32,068 nucleotides of DNA, taken from the NCBI RefSeq assembly GCF_026013475.1, contig NZ_JAPDPH010000067.1:1-32068 (forward strand), read 5' to 3'. The stretch is from Micromonospora yasonensis (GTDB lineage: Bacteria; Actinomycetota; Actinomycetes; Mycobacteriales; Micromonosporaceae). A program made the position numbers and the translations under genes. Shown one piece after another: positions 14,807 to 23,398 of the stretch. The notes beneath the pieces were generated by a model. The model did no database searches. It was not told where the DNA came from and saw only the letters and a list, made by a program, of their open reading frames with translations. Every line of letters begins with the position of its first letter. The first letter of the stretch is position 1.

Positions 14807-15174
14807 AGCGGGCCGGCGATCGGGCTGAGGTGGACGCCGGCGAGGAGCCAGCGGTCCTCCTGCCGGACTGCCACCAGGGTGGCGCGCACCTCCGCGCTGA
14901 CGTCGCGCCCCTGGTGGGTGGTCCGCTGCACCTGGCTTCCGACGACGACGGCCGCCGAGCCGTACTCCCGTGCCTGCGGGTCGCGCACCTCGAAAGCGCT
15001 GTTGCGCAGCTCGCCGGAGCGGTAGCGGGCGAGCCACTGCTGCCTGGACAGCACGAAGCCGCGTGGGCCGACGGCTACGAAGTCAGCCGCGAGCAGCTTG
15101 TCCAGTGCATCGGCGTCGCCGTGCAGTTCGGCCTCGGCCCACCAGCCCACGAGATCGAGTACGCCTCCACTCAT
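14803..15174 (-). CDS. SnoaL/DUF4440-like NTF2-fold protein in operon with MFS exporter
   Basis: A 123-aa NTF2-like protein (GVLDLVGWWAEAELHGDADA, LAADFVAVGPRGFVLSRQQW, then strands through RWLLAGVHLSPI). I chose the ATG at 15172-15174, preceded by GGGGTG at good spacing; a longer frame would start at 15201, inside the TetR operator. It is translationally coupled to the MFS gene (GTGA overlap). Such proteins next to exporters may bind or modify the exported compound, but no reaction can be assigned. Confidence 0.87.
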   Translation of the reverse strand: MSGGVLDLVGWWAEAELHGDADALDKLLAADFVAVGPRGFVLSRQQWLARYRSGELRNSAFEVRDPQAREYGSAAVVVGSQVQRTTHQGRDVSAEVRATLVAVRQEDRWLLAGVHLSPIAGPL

Positions 15175-15192
15175 GTCATTCACCCCAAAACC

Positions 15193-15205
15193 TAGAGTCA
15201 CTCTA
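15193..15205. promoter_or_regulatory. TetR operator overlapping the SnoaL-MFS promoter
   Basis: TAGAGT-C-ACTCTA is a perfect 13-bp palindrome. On the minus strand it lies in the 17-bp spacer between TTGCTA (-35, 15212-15217) and TAGGTT (-10, 15189-15194), touching the -10. A repressor bound here would block the SnoaL-MFS promoter. The divergent TetR promoter lies ~26 bp away. Confidence 0.75.
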
Positions 15206-15230
15206 AATTTCTAGCAACTATAGCAGGACC

Positions 15231-15236
15231 TATGAT
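15231..15236 (+). promoter_or_regulatory. -10 element of the TetR gene (leaderless)
   Basis: TATGAT lies 6 nt before the TetR ATG at 15243, so transcription should begin at or next to the start codon. No ribosome site is present, which supports leaderless translation. Confidence 0.65.
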
Positions 15237-15242
15237 GGGTCC

Positions 15243-15887
15243 ATGCAAACCGAGCTTGGCTTGCGGGAACGCAAGAAGCGGCAGACCCGCGAGGCGATCA
15301 CGGCGGCGGCGTTCGAGCTGTTCGCCGACCACGGCTTCGATGGCGTGAAGGTCGCGGAGGTGGCGCGGCGGGCCAACGTGTCCGAGGCGACCGTGTTCAA
15401 CTACTTCCCCACGAAGGAGGACCTGGTCTACGGCCGGCTGGAGGAGTTGGAGGCGGCTCTCCTGCGGGCGATCCAGGAACGGCCGGCGGGGCAGCCGATC
15501 AGCGCCGCGTTCCGCGGGTTCATCCTCGGCCAGCGCGGGTTGCTCGGAGCCAGCGACCCCGAGGCGCGCGAGCGGCTCGCCACCGTCAGCCGGATCATCG
15601 CGAACAGCCCCGCGCTGCTGGCCCGCGAACGGCAGGTCTACGACCGGTACACGCGAGCCCTGGCCGAGCTCATCCGCGAGGAGCGCTCGGTCGGTCCGGA
15701 CGACGTCGAGTCGTGGGCGGTGGCCAACGCGGTCTTCGGGGTGCACCGGGGCCTGGTCGAGTACGTCCGTCGGAACGTGCTGGCGGGCCGGGGCGGGCCC
15801 CGTCTTGCCCAGGCGGTGCGCGCTCAAGCGGAGCGGGCGCTCGCTGTGCTCGACCGGGGACTTGACGGGTACCCGGACTGCCGCTGA
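15243..15887 (+). CDS. TetR/AcrR-family transcriptional regulator
   Basis: A 214-aa repressor. The TetR HTH is at residues ~10-60: KRQTREAITAAAFELFADHG, then KVAEVARRANVSEATVFNYF and PTKEDLVYGRLEELE. The C-terminal half is all-helical (ligand and dimer domain) and ends at a TGA at 15885-15887. It is divergent from the SnoaL-like/MFS operon with a perfect palindrome between, a classic local efflux repressor arrangement. The inducer is presumably the exported compound. Confidence 0.94.
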   Translation: MQTELGLRERKKRQTREAITAAAFELFADHGFDGVKVAEVARRANVSEATVFNYFPTKEDLVYGRLEELEAALLRAIQERPAGQPISAAFRGFILGQRGLLGASDPEARERLATVSRIIANSPALLARERQVYDRYTRALAELIREERSVGPDDVESWAVANAVFGVHRGLVEYVRRNVLAGRGGPRLAQAVRAQAERALAVLDRGLDGYPDCR

Positions 15888-15917
15888 GCAGGCAGCTCTA
15901 CAGCGGAGCAGCAGCAC

Positions 15918-16215
15918 ATGAGTACGGCACTCAAGGATCAGGTGGCGCTGGTCACCGGCAGCTCCCGAGGGATCGCTGCCGCTCCCGAGGGATCGGTGCC
16001 GCGATCGCCACGACCTTCGCCAGGGCGGGCGCGCGGGTCGTGCCGCACGGCCGGGACGTGGACGCGCTCGCCGCGTCCACGCCGCCACCACCCGTCGGCG
16101 GCCAGGCCATCACTGTGACCGGGGATGTCACCATCGCCGCCGATCTTGAACGGTTGCGGGCGCAGATCCTCGACCGTACGGGCACCCCGACGTGTTCGTG
16201 GCGAACCTGGGCGCT
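15918..16215 (+). pseudogene. Short-chain dehydrogenase/reductase, broken
   Basis: The 5' end is a good SDR start (LKDQVALVTGSSRGI). A 20-bp tandem duplication of GCTCCCGAGGGATCG[C/G]TGCC at about 15960-16000 shifts the frame. If one copy is removed, the sequence reads TGSSRGIGAAIATTFARAGA, then RVVPHGRDVDALAAS and ITVTGDVTIAADLERLRAQI. Near 16192 a further shift is needed to read DVFVANLGAIRG, matching the NAG strand. The gene then stops making sense at about 16215, where the convergent ROK gene ends. The catalytic YxxxK region is missing, so it is dead. Confidence 0.85.
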
Positions 16216-16224
16216 ATTCGTGGT

Positions 16225-17400
16225 TCAGGCCAGCTCGCGGTCCAGCACGGTGGGGGAGAGGACGTGCTGGACGACCATCACCGCAGCGCCGATCACACCC
16301 GCGTTCGCGCCGGCCTGTGAGGTGACGATGCGCAGGCGTTCGGTGGCCAGCGGCAGGGAGCGCCGGTAGATCGACTCCCGTACGCCGGCCAGCAGCATCT
16401 CGCCGGCCTGCGCGAGCGCCCCACCGATGACGATCAGCGATGGATTGAACAGGCTGACACCGGCGGCCAACACCTCGCCGATGTCGCGGCCGGCCTGCCG
16501 CACGGCCTGGCCGGCCTTCGGGCTGCCGGCCTGCACGAGAGCCACGACGTCGGCGTTGGTCGTCGCGTCGAGGCCGGCAGCCCGGAGCTTCGCGGCGATG
16601 GCCGGGCCGCCGGCCACCGCCTCCAGGCACCCGCTGTTGCCGCAACGGCAGAGCACGTCGTCCGCGTGCGGGGCCAGGATGTGCCCGAGGTCGCCGGCTG
16701 CGCCGACGTCGCCGCGGTGCAGCTGACCGTTGCTGATCAGGCCGGATCCGATGCCGGTCGCGACCTTGACGAAGATCATGTGAGCCTCGTCCGGGAAGCA
16801 GCGGACGTGCTCGCCGAGCGCCATCAGGTTGACCTCGTTGTCCACCAGCACCGGCACCGGGAAGTCGGCGGCGATCCGCGCGGGCACGTCGTACCCGTTC
16901 CAGCCGGGCATGATCGGCGGGTGGGTCGGTTTCCCGGTCGAGTGCTCGACCGGGCCTGGTAGCCCGATGCCGACGCCGGCGACGGGGGTGGCGGGGCCGT
17001 GGTCGGCGCGCATCCGTCGCCAGGTGTCGGTGAGCAGACCGAGCACGGCGTCCGGGCCGTCGGCGATGTCCAGCGCGAGCCTGTCGATGGCCAGCGGCTC
17101 TCCGGTCAGGTCGGCGATGGCGACGGTGGCGTGGGTGGCGCCGACGTCGGCCGCCAGCACCACTCGCGCGCGGGCGTTGAACACGAACCTGCTGGCGGGC
17201 CGGCCGCCGGTGACGGCGTCGTCGCCTCCGTCGGTCACCAGCCCGGCGTCCATGAGCGCGTCGAGACGCAGGCGCACGGTCGACCGGGCCAGTCCGGTTT
17301 CGGTCGCCAGCTCGGCACGGGTGCGTGCCTGCCCGTCGCGCAGCAGCCGGAGCAGGTCGCCGGGCGACGTCGGGGCGGCGGCGCTTTGCCCATTGTTCAT
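16225..17400 (-). CDS. ROK-family transcriptional repressor (NagC/XylR-like)
   Basis: A 391-aa protein with an N-terminal winged HTH (residues ~8-60: LLRLLRDGQARTRAELATET, GLARSTVRLRLDALMDAGLV) and a ROK sugar-kinase-like domain: DVGATHATVAIADLTG, GVGIGLPGPVEHSTG, VLVDNEVNLMALGEHV and the zinc motif CRCGNSGCLEAVAGG. HTH plus ROK indicates a sugar-responsive repressor rather than a kinase. It is divergent from the sugar operon starting at 17533. The start at 17400 has GAGGG directly adjoining it, too close for an ordinary ribosome site. Confidence 0.93.
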   Translation of the reverse strand: MNNGQSAAAPTSPGDLLRLLRDGQARTRAELATETGLARSTVRLRLDALMDAGLVTDGGDDAVTGGRPASRFVFNARARVVLAADVGATHATVAIADLTGEPLAIDRLALDIADGPDAVLGLLTDTWRRMRADHGPATPVAGVGIGLPGPVEHSTGKPTHPPIMPGWNGYDVPARIAADFPVPVLVDNEVNLMALGEHVRCFPDEAHMIFVKVATGIGSGLISNGQLHRGDVGAAGDLGHILAPHADDVLCRCGNSGCLEAVAGGPAIAAKLRAAGLDATTNADVVALVQAGSPKAGQAVRQAGRDIGEVLAAGVSLFNPSLIVIGGALAQAGEMLLAGVRESIYRRSLPLATERLRIVTSQAGANAGVIGAAVMVVQHVLSPTVLDRELA

Positions 17401-17496
17401 CCCTCAATTAAAGCGAAGCGGTCGGGTTGCGTCGGCAGACACGAGGGTTTGAGATGTTGATCATCCCAATTTGGACGAGCAGCGCGCATCTTTTGA

Positions 17497-17526
17497 TTGA
17501 CGATCGTCATAAGTGGACGCTACCGT
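17497..17526 (+). promoter_or_regulatory. Promoter and candidate ROK operator of the sugar operon
   Basis: TTGACG (-35, 17497-17502) and TACCGT (-10, 17521-17526) are 18 bp apart; the -10 ends 6 nt before the ATG, so the mRNA is probably leaderless. The perfect palindrome TGACGATCGTCA (17498-17509) covers the -35. It is a natural operator for the divergent ROK repressor. Confidence 0.6.
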
Positions 17527-17532
17527 CGGCAC

Positions 17533-18660
17533 ATGTCTGTGACCGATGTCATACAGGCGTCTGGTGGTCTTGAGTCCGAGCGGCAGACGCCGCGCGTGGC
17601 GGTTGTCGGCGCGGGGTTCATGGGGCAGGTGCACGCGGAGGCGGCCCGGCGTGCCGGGGCGAGCGTCGTCGCCGCGGTGGCGTCCCGCCCCGAGGGGGCC
17701 GCCGCCGCGGCGCGCGCCGTCGGCGCGGACGAGGGCTACCCGGACCTGGCGGCCCTGCTCGACGGCGCCGAGTTCGACGTGCTGCATGTGTGCACGCCCA
17801 ACGCGTCGCACGCGCCCGTCGCCGCCGCCGCGCTCACCGCCGGCGTGCACGTCATCTGTGAGAAGCCGCTCGCGACCGGGAGCGCCGAGGCCGTAGCGTT
17901 GGTGGAGGCGGCCGGCGACCAGGTGGCCACGGTGCCGTTCGTCTACCGCTTCCACCCGATGGTGCGCGAGTTGCGCGCCCGGCTGGCCGCGGGCGAGGCG
18001 GGCGTGGTCGCCAGCGTGACCGGCGGCTACCTCCAGGACTGGCTGTCCCGCCCGTCCGACGACGACTGGCGGATCGACGCCGCGCTCGGCGGGCCGTCGC
18101 GGGCGTTCGCCGACATCGGCTCGCACTGGTGTGACCTGTTCGAGTTCGTCACGGGCGACCGGATCGCCCGGCTGTCCGCGCGCACCGCGGTCGTGCACGA
18201 GCGCGTCCGCAGGAACGGCCAGCCCACCGAGGACCTGGCGGCCGTGCATTTCACCACGGCCGCCGGGATGGTCGGCACGCTGGTGGTGTCGCAGGTCGCC
18301 GCGGGCCGCAAGAACCGGCTGCACCTGGAGCTCTCCGGCACCGAGGCGAGCTTCGGCTTCGACCAGGAGGACCCGGAGCGGCTGTGGGTCGGCCGGCGCG
18401 AGGGCGGCCAGACGCTGCTGCGTGACCCCGGAACGCTGCACCCATCCGCCGCGCGTTACGTCCGGCTGCCCGCCGGGCACGCGCAGGGCTACCAGGACTG
18501 CTTCGACGCGTTCGTCGCCGACACCTACCGGGCGGCGCGCGGCGAGGGCGTCCCCGACGGCCTGCCCACGTTCGCGGACGGCCTGCGCGCCGTCCGGATC
18601 ACCGAAGCGGTGCTGGCCTCGGCGGCGGCGGACGGCGCGTGGACAGAGGTGCCGGCATGA
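17533..18660 (+). CDS. Gfo/Idh/MocA-family sugar oxidoreductase
   Basis: A 375-aa NAD(P)-dependent dehydrogenase. The Rossmann fold is at ~20-140 (VAVVGAGFMGQVHAEAARRA, VCTPNASHAPVAA, ICEKPLATGSAE with the conserved Lys). The alpha/beta domain contains FADIGSHWCDLFEFVTG, holding the conserved Asp/His. The family oxidises sugar hydroxyls or scyllo/myo-inositols; ThuB-like members make 3-keto-sugars. I used the ATG at 17533; an upstream frame from 17497 crosses the promoter. It is the first gene of the operon, overlapping the ATPase gene by 4 nt. The sugar is unknown. Confidence 0.93.
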   Translation: MSVTDVIQASGGLESERQTPRVAVVGAGFMGQVHAEAARRAGASVVAAVASRPEGAAAAARAVGADEGYPDLAALLDGAEFDVLHVCTPNASHAPVAAAALTAGVHVICEKPLATGSAEAVALVEAAGDQVATVPFVYRFHPMVRELRARLAAGEAGVVASVTGGYLQDWLSRPSDDDWRIDAALGGPSRAFADIGSHWCDLFEFVTGDRIARLSARTAVVHERVRRNGQPTEDLAAVHFTTAAGMVGTLVVSQVAAGRKNRLHLELSGTEASFGFDQEDPERLWVGRREGGQTLLRDPGTLHPSAARYVRLPAGHAQGYQDCFDAFVADTYRAARGEGVPDGLPTFADGLRAVRITEAVLASAAADGAWTEVPA

Positions 18661-20159
18661 CCCCCGGCACCACGACGAGCGTACGGCTGACCGGGATCAG
18701 CAAATCGTTCCTCGGCGTGCCCGTGCTGCACGGTGTGGACCTGGAGCTGCGGGGCGGCGAGGTGCACGCGGTGATGGGCGAGAACGGCGCGGGCAAGTCC
18801 ACACTGCTCAAGGTGCTGGCCGGGGTGCACCGGCCGGACGGCGGCACCATCGAGGTCGACGGCGCCGAGATGTCCTTCGCCAGCCCCACCGACGCGCAGC
18901 GGGCCGGCATCGCGATCATCCACCAGGAATTCACCCTGCTGCCGCACCGCAGCGTCGCCGAGAACGTCTACCTCGGCCGCGAGCCCGTGCGGCGGATGCA
19001 GGTCGACCGGCGGCGCATGGTGGCCGACACCCGAGAGCTGCTGGACTGGCTCGGCGAGGACGGCATCGATCCGACCGACACTGTGGCGTCACTGTCGGTC
19101 GCCCAGCAGCAGGTCGTGGAGATCGTCAAGGCGCTGTCGACCGACGCTCGGGTGCTGGGCATGGACGAGCCGACCGCCGCGCTCGCCGACCACGAGGTCG
19201 AGCTGCTCTACGACCTGGTGCGCCGGCTGCGCGAGCGGGGCATCGCGATCCTCTACGTGTCGCACCGGATGCGCGAGGTGTTCGACCTCTCCGACCGGAT
19301 CACCGTGCTCAAGGACGGGCGGTTCGTCACCTGCGCCCCGACCGGCGAGCTGACCTCCGAGGACCTCGTCCGGCACATGGTGGGTCGCGACCTGGGCGAG
19401 TACTACCCGGACCGGGCGGGCCCCGACGACCTCGGGACGGTCCGCCTGGCGTTGCGTGGCGCCGGCAACGACCGCGTCCGCGACCTGAACCTCGAGGTAC
19501 GCGCCGGGGAGATCGTCGGGCTCGCCGGGCTGCAGGGGTCCGGCCGCTCCGCGGTCGCGCGCGCGGTGTTCGGCGTCGAGCCGTTCACCCGCGGCCTTGT
19601 GGAGGTGGACGGCGTGGTGCGGCGGGTGACCCGGCCCCGCACCGCCGTACGCCTCGGGATCGCGCTGGTCACCGAGGACCGCAAGGGTGACGGGCTGGCC
19701 CTGCGCCAGTCCGTACGCGACAACACTTTGCTGGTGCGCCGCGCCGCGCTGCGTGGCGGGCGCGCCCGGGCGAGGTCGGACGTGCCGGCGCTGCTCGATC
19801 TGGTGGCCGTCGTGGCCCGCGGCGAGCACCAGGAGGTGCGCTTCCTGTCCGGCGGCAACCAGCAGAAGGTCGTGCTCGCCAAGTGGTTGGCGGTGGAGCC
19901 GAGGGTGCTGGTGGTCGACGAGCCGACGCGCGGCATCGACGTCGGCGCGAAGCGGGCCGTGCACGAGCTGCTGCGCGATCTCGCGCGGCGCGGCGTCGCG
20001 GTGCTGATGATCTCCTCCGAGCTGCCCGAGCTGATCGGGATGAGCGACCGGATCCTCGTCATGCATGACGGTGCGCTGGCCGGTGAGCTGCCCGCCGGCG
20101 CGAGTGAGGGGGCTGTGATGGCATTGGCCACCGGGCACGGGATCGGTGAGGCGGCGTGA
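18657..20159 (+). CDS. Sugar ABC transporter, double ATPase (RbsA/XylG/MglA-type)
   Basis: A 500-aa ATPase with two nucleotide-binding domains in tandem, as in ribose, xylose and galactose importers. Domain 1 has Walker A GENGAGKST, LSVAQQQVVEIV as a degenerate signature and Walker B VLGMDEPTAAL. Domain 2 has the degenerate P-loop GLQGSGRS, the signature LSGGNQQKVVLAKWL and VLVVDEPTRGIDVGAK. The ATG (18657) overlaps the previous TGA by 4 nt, and its own stop overlaps the next gene by 4 nt. It drives the permeases encoded just downstream. Confidence 0.96.
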   Translation: MTPGTTTSVRLTGISKSFLGVPVLHGVDLELRGGEVHAVMGENGAGKSTLLKVLAGVHRPDGGTIEVDGAEMSFASPTDAQRAGIAIIHQEFTLLPHRSVAENVYLGREPVRRMQVDRRRMVADTRELLDWLGEDGIDPTDTVASLSVAQQQVVEIVKALSTDARVLGMDEPTAALADHEVELLYDLVRRLRERGIAILYVSHRMREVFDLSDRITVLKDGRFVTCAPTGELTSEDLVRHMVGRDLGEYYPDRAGPDDLGTVRLALRGAGNDRVRDLNLEVRAGEIVGLAGLQGSGRSAVARAVFGVEPFTRGLVEVDGVVRRVTRPRTAVRLGIALVTEDRKGDGLALRQSVRDNTLLVRRAALRGGRARARSDVPALLDLVAVVARGEHQEVRFLSGGNQQKVVLAKWLAVEPRVLVVDEPTRGIDVGAKRAVHELLRDLARRGVAVLMISSELPELIGMSDRILVMHDGALAGELPAGASEGAVMALATGHGIGEAA

Positions 20160-21181
20160 GCGTCCTCCAGGAGAACACCCTGCCGGTCCGGTCGCGGACC
20201 ACACGGCCGGCGATGCGTCGGCGGTTCACCCCGACCGTCATCGTCTACCTTGCGCTCGTCGCGTTGCTCGTCGTCGGCAGCGTGCTCGTCGGGCTGCGCG
20301 GAGAGGTCCTGCTCGACCAGGGCGGCATCCTCAACATCCTCACCCGGGCCACCGCGCTCGGCCTGGTGGCGATAGGACAGACGATGGTGATCCTCACCGG
20401 ATCCCTCGACCTGTCCGTCGCCTACCTCGTCGGCCTCACCTCGCTGATCGCGGCGGAGACGATGGCCGGGCGCAACGGCATGGTCGTGCCCGGTGTGCTG
20501 CTCGCGCTCGCCGTGGCCGCCGGCGTCGGCCTGGTCAACGGGTTGGTCATCACCGTCCTCAAGGCCAACGCGTTCATCGCGACGCTGGGCGTGGCGCTGA
20601 TCCTGCGCGGCTACCTCGAGGACAACTACACCGGCCCGGCCGGCGACGTGCCGCGTGGCTTCCAGCATCTCGGGTACGACCGGATCGGTCCGGTGCCGGT
20701 CGCGGCGCTGCTCATGCTGGCCGCGGCCGCGCTGGCCTGGTGGTACCTGTCGCGGACCCGCCCCGGCTACCACATGTACGCCGTGGGCGGCGACATCGAG
20801 GTGGCCCGGCTGTCCGGGGTGCCGACCCGCCGGGTCATCGTCACCGCGCACGTGCTGTGCTCGGTCGCCGCCGGCCTGACCGGGATCTACCTCGCCAGCC
20901 GGCTCGGGTCGGGCGCTCCGTACGTCGGCACCGACGCCGGCTACGACCTGGAATCGATCGCCGCCGTGGTGCTCGGCGGGACGCTGCTCGCTGGCGGCCG
21001 GGGCGGCGTCGTGGGCACCATCGGCGGTGTTCTCATTCTCGCCACACTCGACACGATCTTCGATGACCTCGAGGTCGACCCGTTCTTCAAGGACGTGGTG
21101 CGTGGTGTCGTACTCGTGACCGCGGTCGCCCTCTACGCCCGGCGCATGGTCGCCAGTCGCGCTCGTGGGAGGTTGGCATGA
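20156..21181 (+). CDS. Sugar ABC transporter permease 1 (BPD_transp_2)
   Basis: A 341-aa permease with about 8-10 hydrophobic segments (e.g. FTPTVIVYLALVALLVVGSV, LDLSVAYLVGLTSLIAAETM) and ESIAAVVLGGTLLAGGRGGV, the family's conserved loop near the C-terminus. It is RbsC-like. It starts with GTG, overlapping the ATPase stop by 4 nt. It is one of two permeases, so the importer is probably a heterodimer. Confidence 0.95.
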   Translation: MSVLQENTLPVRSRTTRPAMRRRFTPTVIVYLALVALLVVGSVLVGLRGEVLLDQGGILNILTRATALGLVAIGQTMVILTGSLDLSVAYLVGLTSLIAAETMAGRNGMVVPGVLLALAVAAGVGLVNGLVITVLKANAFIATLGVALILRGYLEDNYTGPAGDVPRGFQHLGYDRIGPVPVAALLMLAAAALAWWYLSRTRPGYHMYAVGGDIEVARLSGVPTRRVIVTAHVLCSVAAGLTGIYLASRLGSGAPYVGTDAGYDLESIAAVVLGGTLLAGGRGGVVGTIGGVLILATLDTIFDDLEVDPFFKDVVRGVVLVTAVALYARRMVASRARGRLA

Positions 21182-22191
21182 CCTGGCGTCCCCGCCTGGC
21201 CGAGGGCACCGCGCCGGTGCTCATCGTCCTGCTCCTGCTGCTCATCGGCCTCGCGATCGCCGGCCCGGCCTACGCCGAGCCGTCCGGCTACCTGGCCCTG
21301 CTCAAGCGGGCCGCACCGCTGATGATCCTCGCGATCGGGCAGTACTTCGTCATCGTCTCCGGCGGGTTCGACCTGTCGGTTGGCGCGCTGGTGACCGCCG
21401 GGGTGGTCATCGCGGCCCGGCTCATCAACGGCAGTGAATCCGCGACGGCGCGGGTGATCCTGCTCGTGCTCGGATTCGGCCTGCTGGTCGGTCTGGTCAA
21501 CGGGCTGGTCACCACGAAGCTGCTGGTGCCGTCGTTCATCGTCACGCTCGGCATGCTGCTCGTGCTCGACGGCGCGATCTTCCTGTGGACCGGCGGTGCC
21601 CCGCGCGGCGCGCTGTCCGCCGGGTTCCGGACGTTCGGGCGCGGCGCCGTGGATGTCCCGCTGCTCGGCGAGGTCCCGTGGTCGGTGCTCATCCTGCTGG
21701 CGATCCTGCTGGCCGCGGCGCTGTTCATGCGCGGGGGTACCGGCCGGGCGCTGGTCGCGGTCGGTGACAACGAGGCCGCCGTGCGGCTGTCCGGCGGCCA
21801 GGTCGACCGGCTCCGGTTGCTCGCGTTCGTCCTGTCCGGACTGCTCGCCGCGATCGCCGCGATCCTGCTCGGCGGGTTCGCCGGCGTCTCGGCGCAGGTC
21901 GGGGACGGTCTGGAGTTCCGGGCGATCACCGCCGTCGTCCTGGGCGGCGTGGTCCTCGGCGGCGGGCGCGGGTCGGTGGTCGCGGCGGCCGCCGGAGCGC
22001 TCTCGCTGGAGTCCCTGTTCACGCTGCTGAACCTGCTCGGGGTCAGCGGCGCCCTCGAGTCGGCCGTGCAAGGCGTGATCATCATCGCCGCCGTCGCCTA
22101 CGCCGCCCTCGGCAGCGGCGTGCCGCAGCGGCTGCGGTGGTGGCCGAAACAGCGGGACAGCGCGCGGCCCGCGCAACCCGCCTCCTCCTGA
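21178..22191 (+). CDS. Sugar ABC transporter permease 2 (BPD_transp_2)
   Basis: A 337-aa RbsC/XylH-like permease. Typical features are MILAIGQYFVIVSGGFDLSV near residue 45 and FRAITAVVLGGVVLGGGRGS near the C-terminus. The ATG overlaps the preceding gene by 4 nt. A 31-bp gap separates it from the binding-protein gene. It pairs with the 20156-21181 permease. Confidence 0.95.
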   Translation: MTWRPRLAEGTAPVLIVLLLLLIGLAIAGPAYAEPSGYLALLKRAAPLMILAIGQYFVIVSGGFDLSVGALVTAGVVIAARLINGSESATARVILLVLGFGLLVGLVNGLVTTKLLVPSFIVTLGMLLVLDGAIFLWTGGAPRGALSAGFRTFGRGAVDVPLLGEVPWSVLILLAILLAAALFMRGGTGRALVAVGDNEAAVRLSGGQVDRLRLLAFVLSGLLAAIAAILLGGFAGVSAQVGDGLEFRAITAVVLGGVVLGGGRGSVVAAAAGALSLESLFTLLNLLGVSGALESAVQGVIIIAAVAYAALGSGVPQRLRWWPKQRDSARPAQPASS

Positions 22192-22222
22192 CGTACCCAA
22201 GGTTAGTAAGGAGATCACGATA

Positions 22223-23398
22223 ATGACCAAGAGATGGGCTCCGGTGGTCGTGGCAGGCGTGCTGGCGCTCGCCGGGTGTTCCAGCGACCTGCCCGACGAC
22301 CAGGCCAGTGCCGGCGGATCACCCAGTTCCGACGCGAGCAAGTCGAAGTTCTTCGACCAAGCGGAGTACGACCGCCAGCTGGCGTTCCGCAGCGCCACAC
22401 CGCAAGGCCCAGACGGCAAGCCCTGGGAGCAGATGCTCGAGCCGGAAATGGTGGACACCGCGCAGTTCGCCAAGCCTGGCGGAAAATACACCCTCTGCTT
22501 CTCCAACGCCGCGGTGAACAACCCGTGGCGACAGGTGGGCTTCAAGACCATGCAGCAGGAGGTGAAGCTGCACCCGGAGATCACCACGTTCACCGTGCTG
22601 GATGCGGAGGCCAAGGACGACAAGCAGATCAGCGACATCCAGTCGCTGTCCGGCAAGAAATGCTCCGCGATCATCATCTCGCCGAACACCACCGCCACGC
22701 TGACGCCGGCCGTGGAGCAGGCGTGCCAGACCGGCGTGCCGGTGATCGTGTTCGACCGAGGCGTCAACACCAGCTGCCCGGTCACCTTCATCCACCCCAT
22801 CGGCGGCTTCGCCTTCGGCGCCGACGGCGCGGAGTTCCTGAAGGAGAAGGTCAAGCCGGGCGGCAAGGTTCTCGCCCTGCGCATCCTGCCCGGTGTGGAC
22901 GTGCTCGAGCAGCGCTGGGCGGCCGCCAACGAGATCTTCGGCGGCAGCGAGCTCAAGGTGGTCGGTGTGGAGTTCACCGACGGCGACGCGGCGAAGACCA
23001 AGAGCATCGTGGCCGACTACATCCAGCGCGAAGGCCGGATCGATGGCGTCTGGATGGATGCCGGCGCGACCGCCGTCGCCGCGGCCGAGGCATTCCAGGA
23101 CGCCGGGGTCGACGTCCCGGCCATCGTCGGCGAGGACCAGCAGGACTTCCTGCGGCTGTGGGCCAACGAGAACCTCAACGCGGTCGCCCCGACCTATCCG
23201 ACCTACCAGTGGCGCACGCCGATCATCGCCGCGCTGAAGATCCTCAAGGGCGAGCAGGTGCCGAAGGAGTGGGTGCTGCCGCAGCCGCGGATCACCGGCG
23301 ACAACGTCAAGGACTACGTCAAGCAGGACATGCCGCCACTGCACTACGCCATGTGCGGCTGCGAGGCCATGCCGGGCTACCCGGGGCCGTGGAAGTGA
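22223..23398 (+). CDS. Sugar-binding lipoprotein of the ABC transporter
   Basis: A 391-aa periplasmic-binding-protein-like lipoprotein, anchored outside the membrane. The N-terminus has a lipobox, LALAGC, with Cys19 as the lipidated residue. The body matches ribose-binding (PBP type 1) folds: CFSNAAVNNPWRQVGFKTMQ, AIIISPNTTATLTPAVEQAC, GVPVIVFDRGVNTSCPV and GVDVPAIVGEDQQDFLR. AAGGAG lies ~9 nt before the ATG. Its stop overlaps the isomerase gene by 4 nt. The ligand (probably a mono- or disaccharide) is not known. Confidence 0.94.
   Translation: MTKRWAPVVVAGVLALAGCSSDLPDDQASAGGSPSSDASKSKFFDQAEYDRQLAFRSATPQGPDGKPWEQMLEPEMVDTAQFAKPGGKYTLCFSNAAVNNPWRQVGFKTMQQEVKLHPEITTFTVLDAEAKDDKQISDIQSLSGKKCSAIIISPNTTATLTPAVEQACQTGVPVIVFDRGVNTSCPVTFIHPIGGFAFGADGAEFLKEKVKPGGKVLALRILPGVDVLEQRWAAANEIFGGSELKVVGVEFTDGDAAKTKSIVADYIQREGRIDGVWMDAGATAVAAAEAFQDAGVDVPAIVGEDQQDFLRLWANENLNAVAPTYPTYQWRTPIIAALKILKGEQVPKEWVLPQPRITGDNVKDYVKQDMPPLHYAMCGCEAMPGYPGPWK

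Noticed and set aside
16214..17407. Second minus-strand frame over the ROK gene
   Set aside because: It encodes Arg/Ala-rich nonsense; the frame 16225-17400 has ROK motifs and zinc-site residues.
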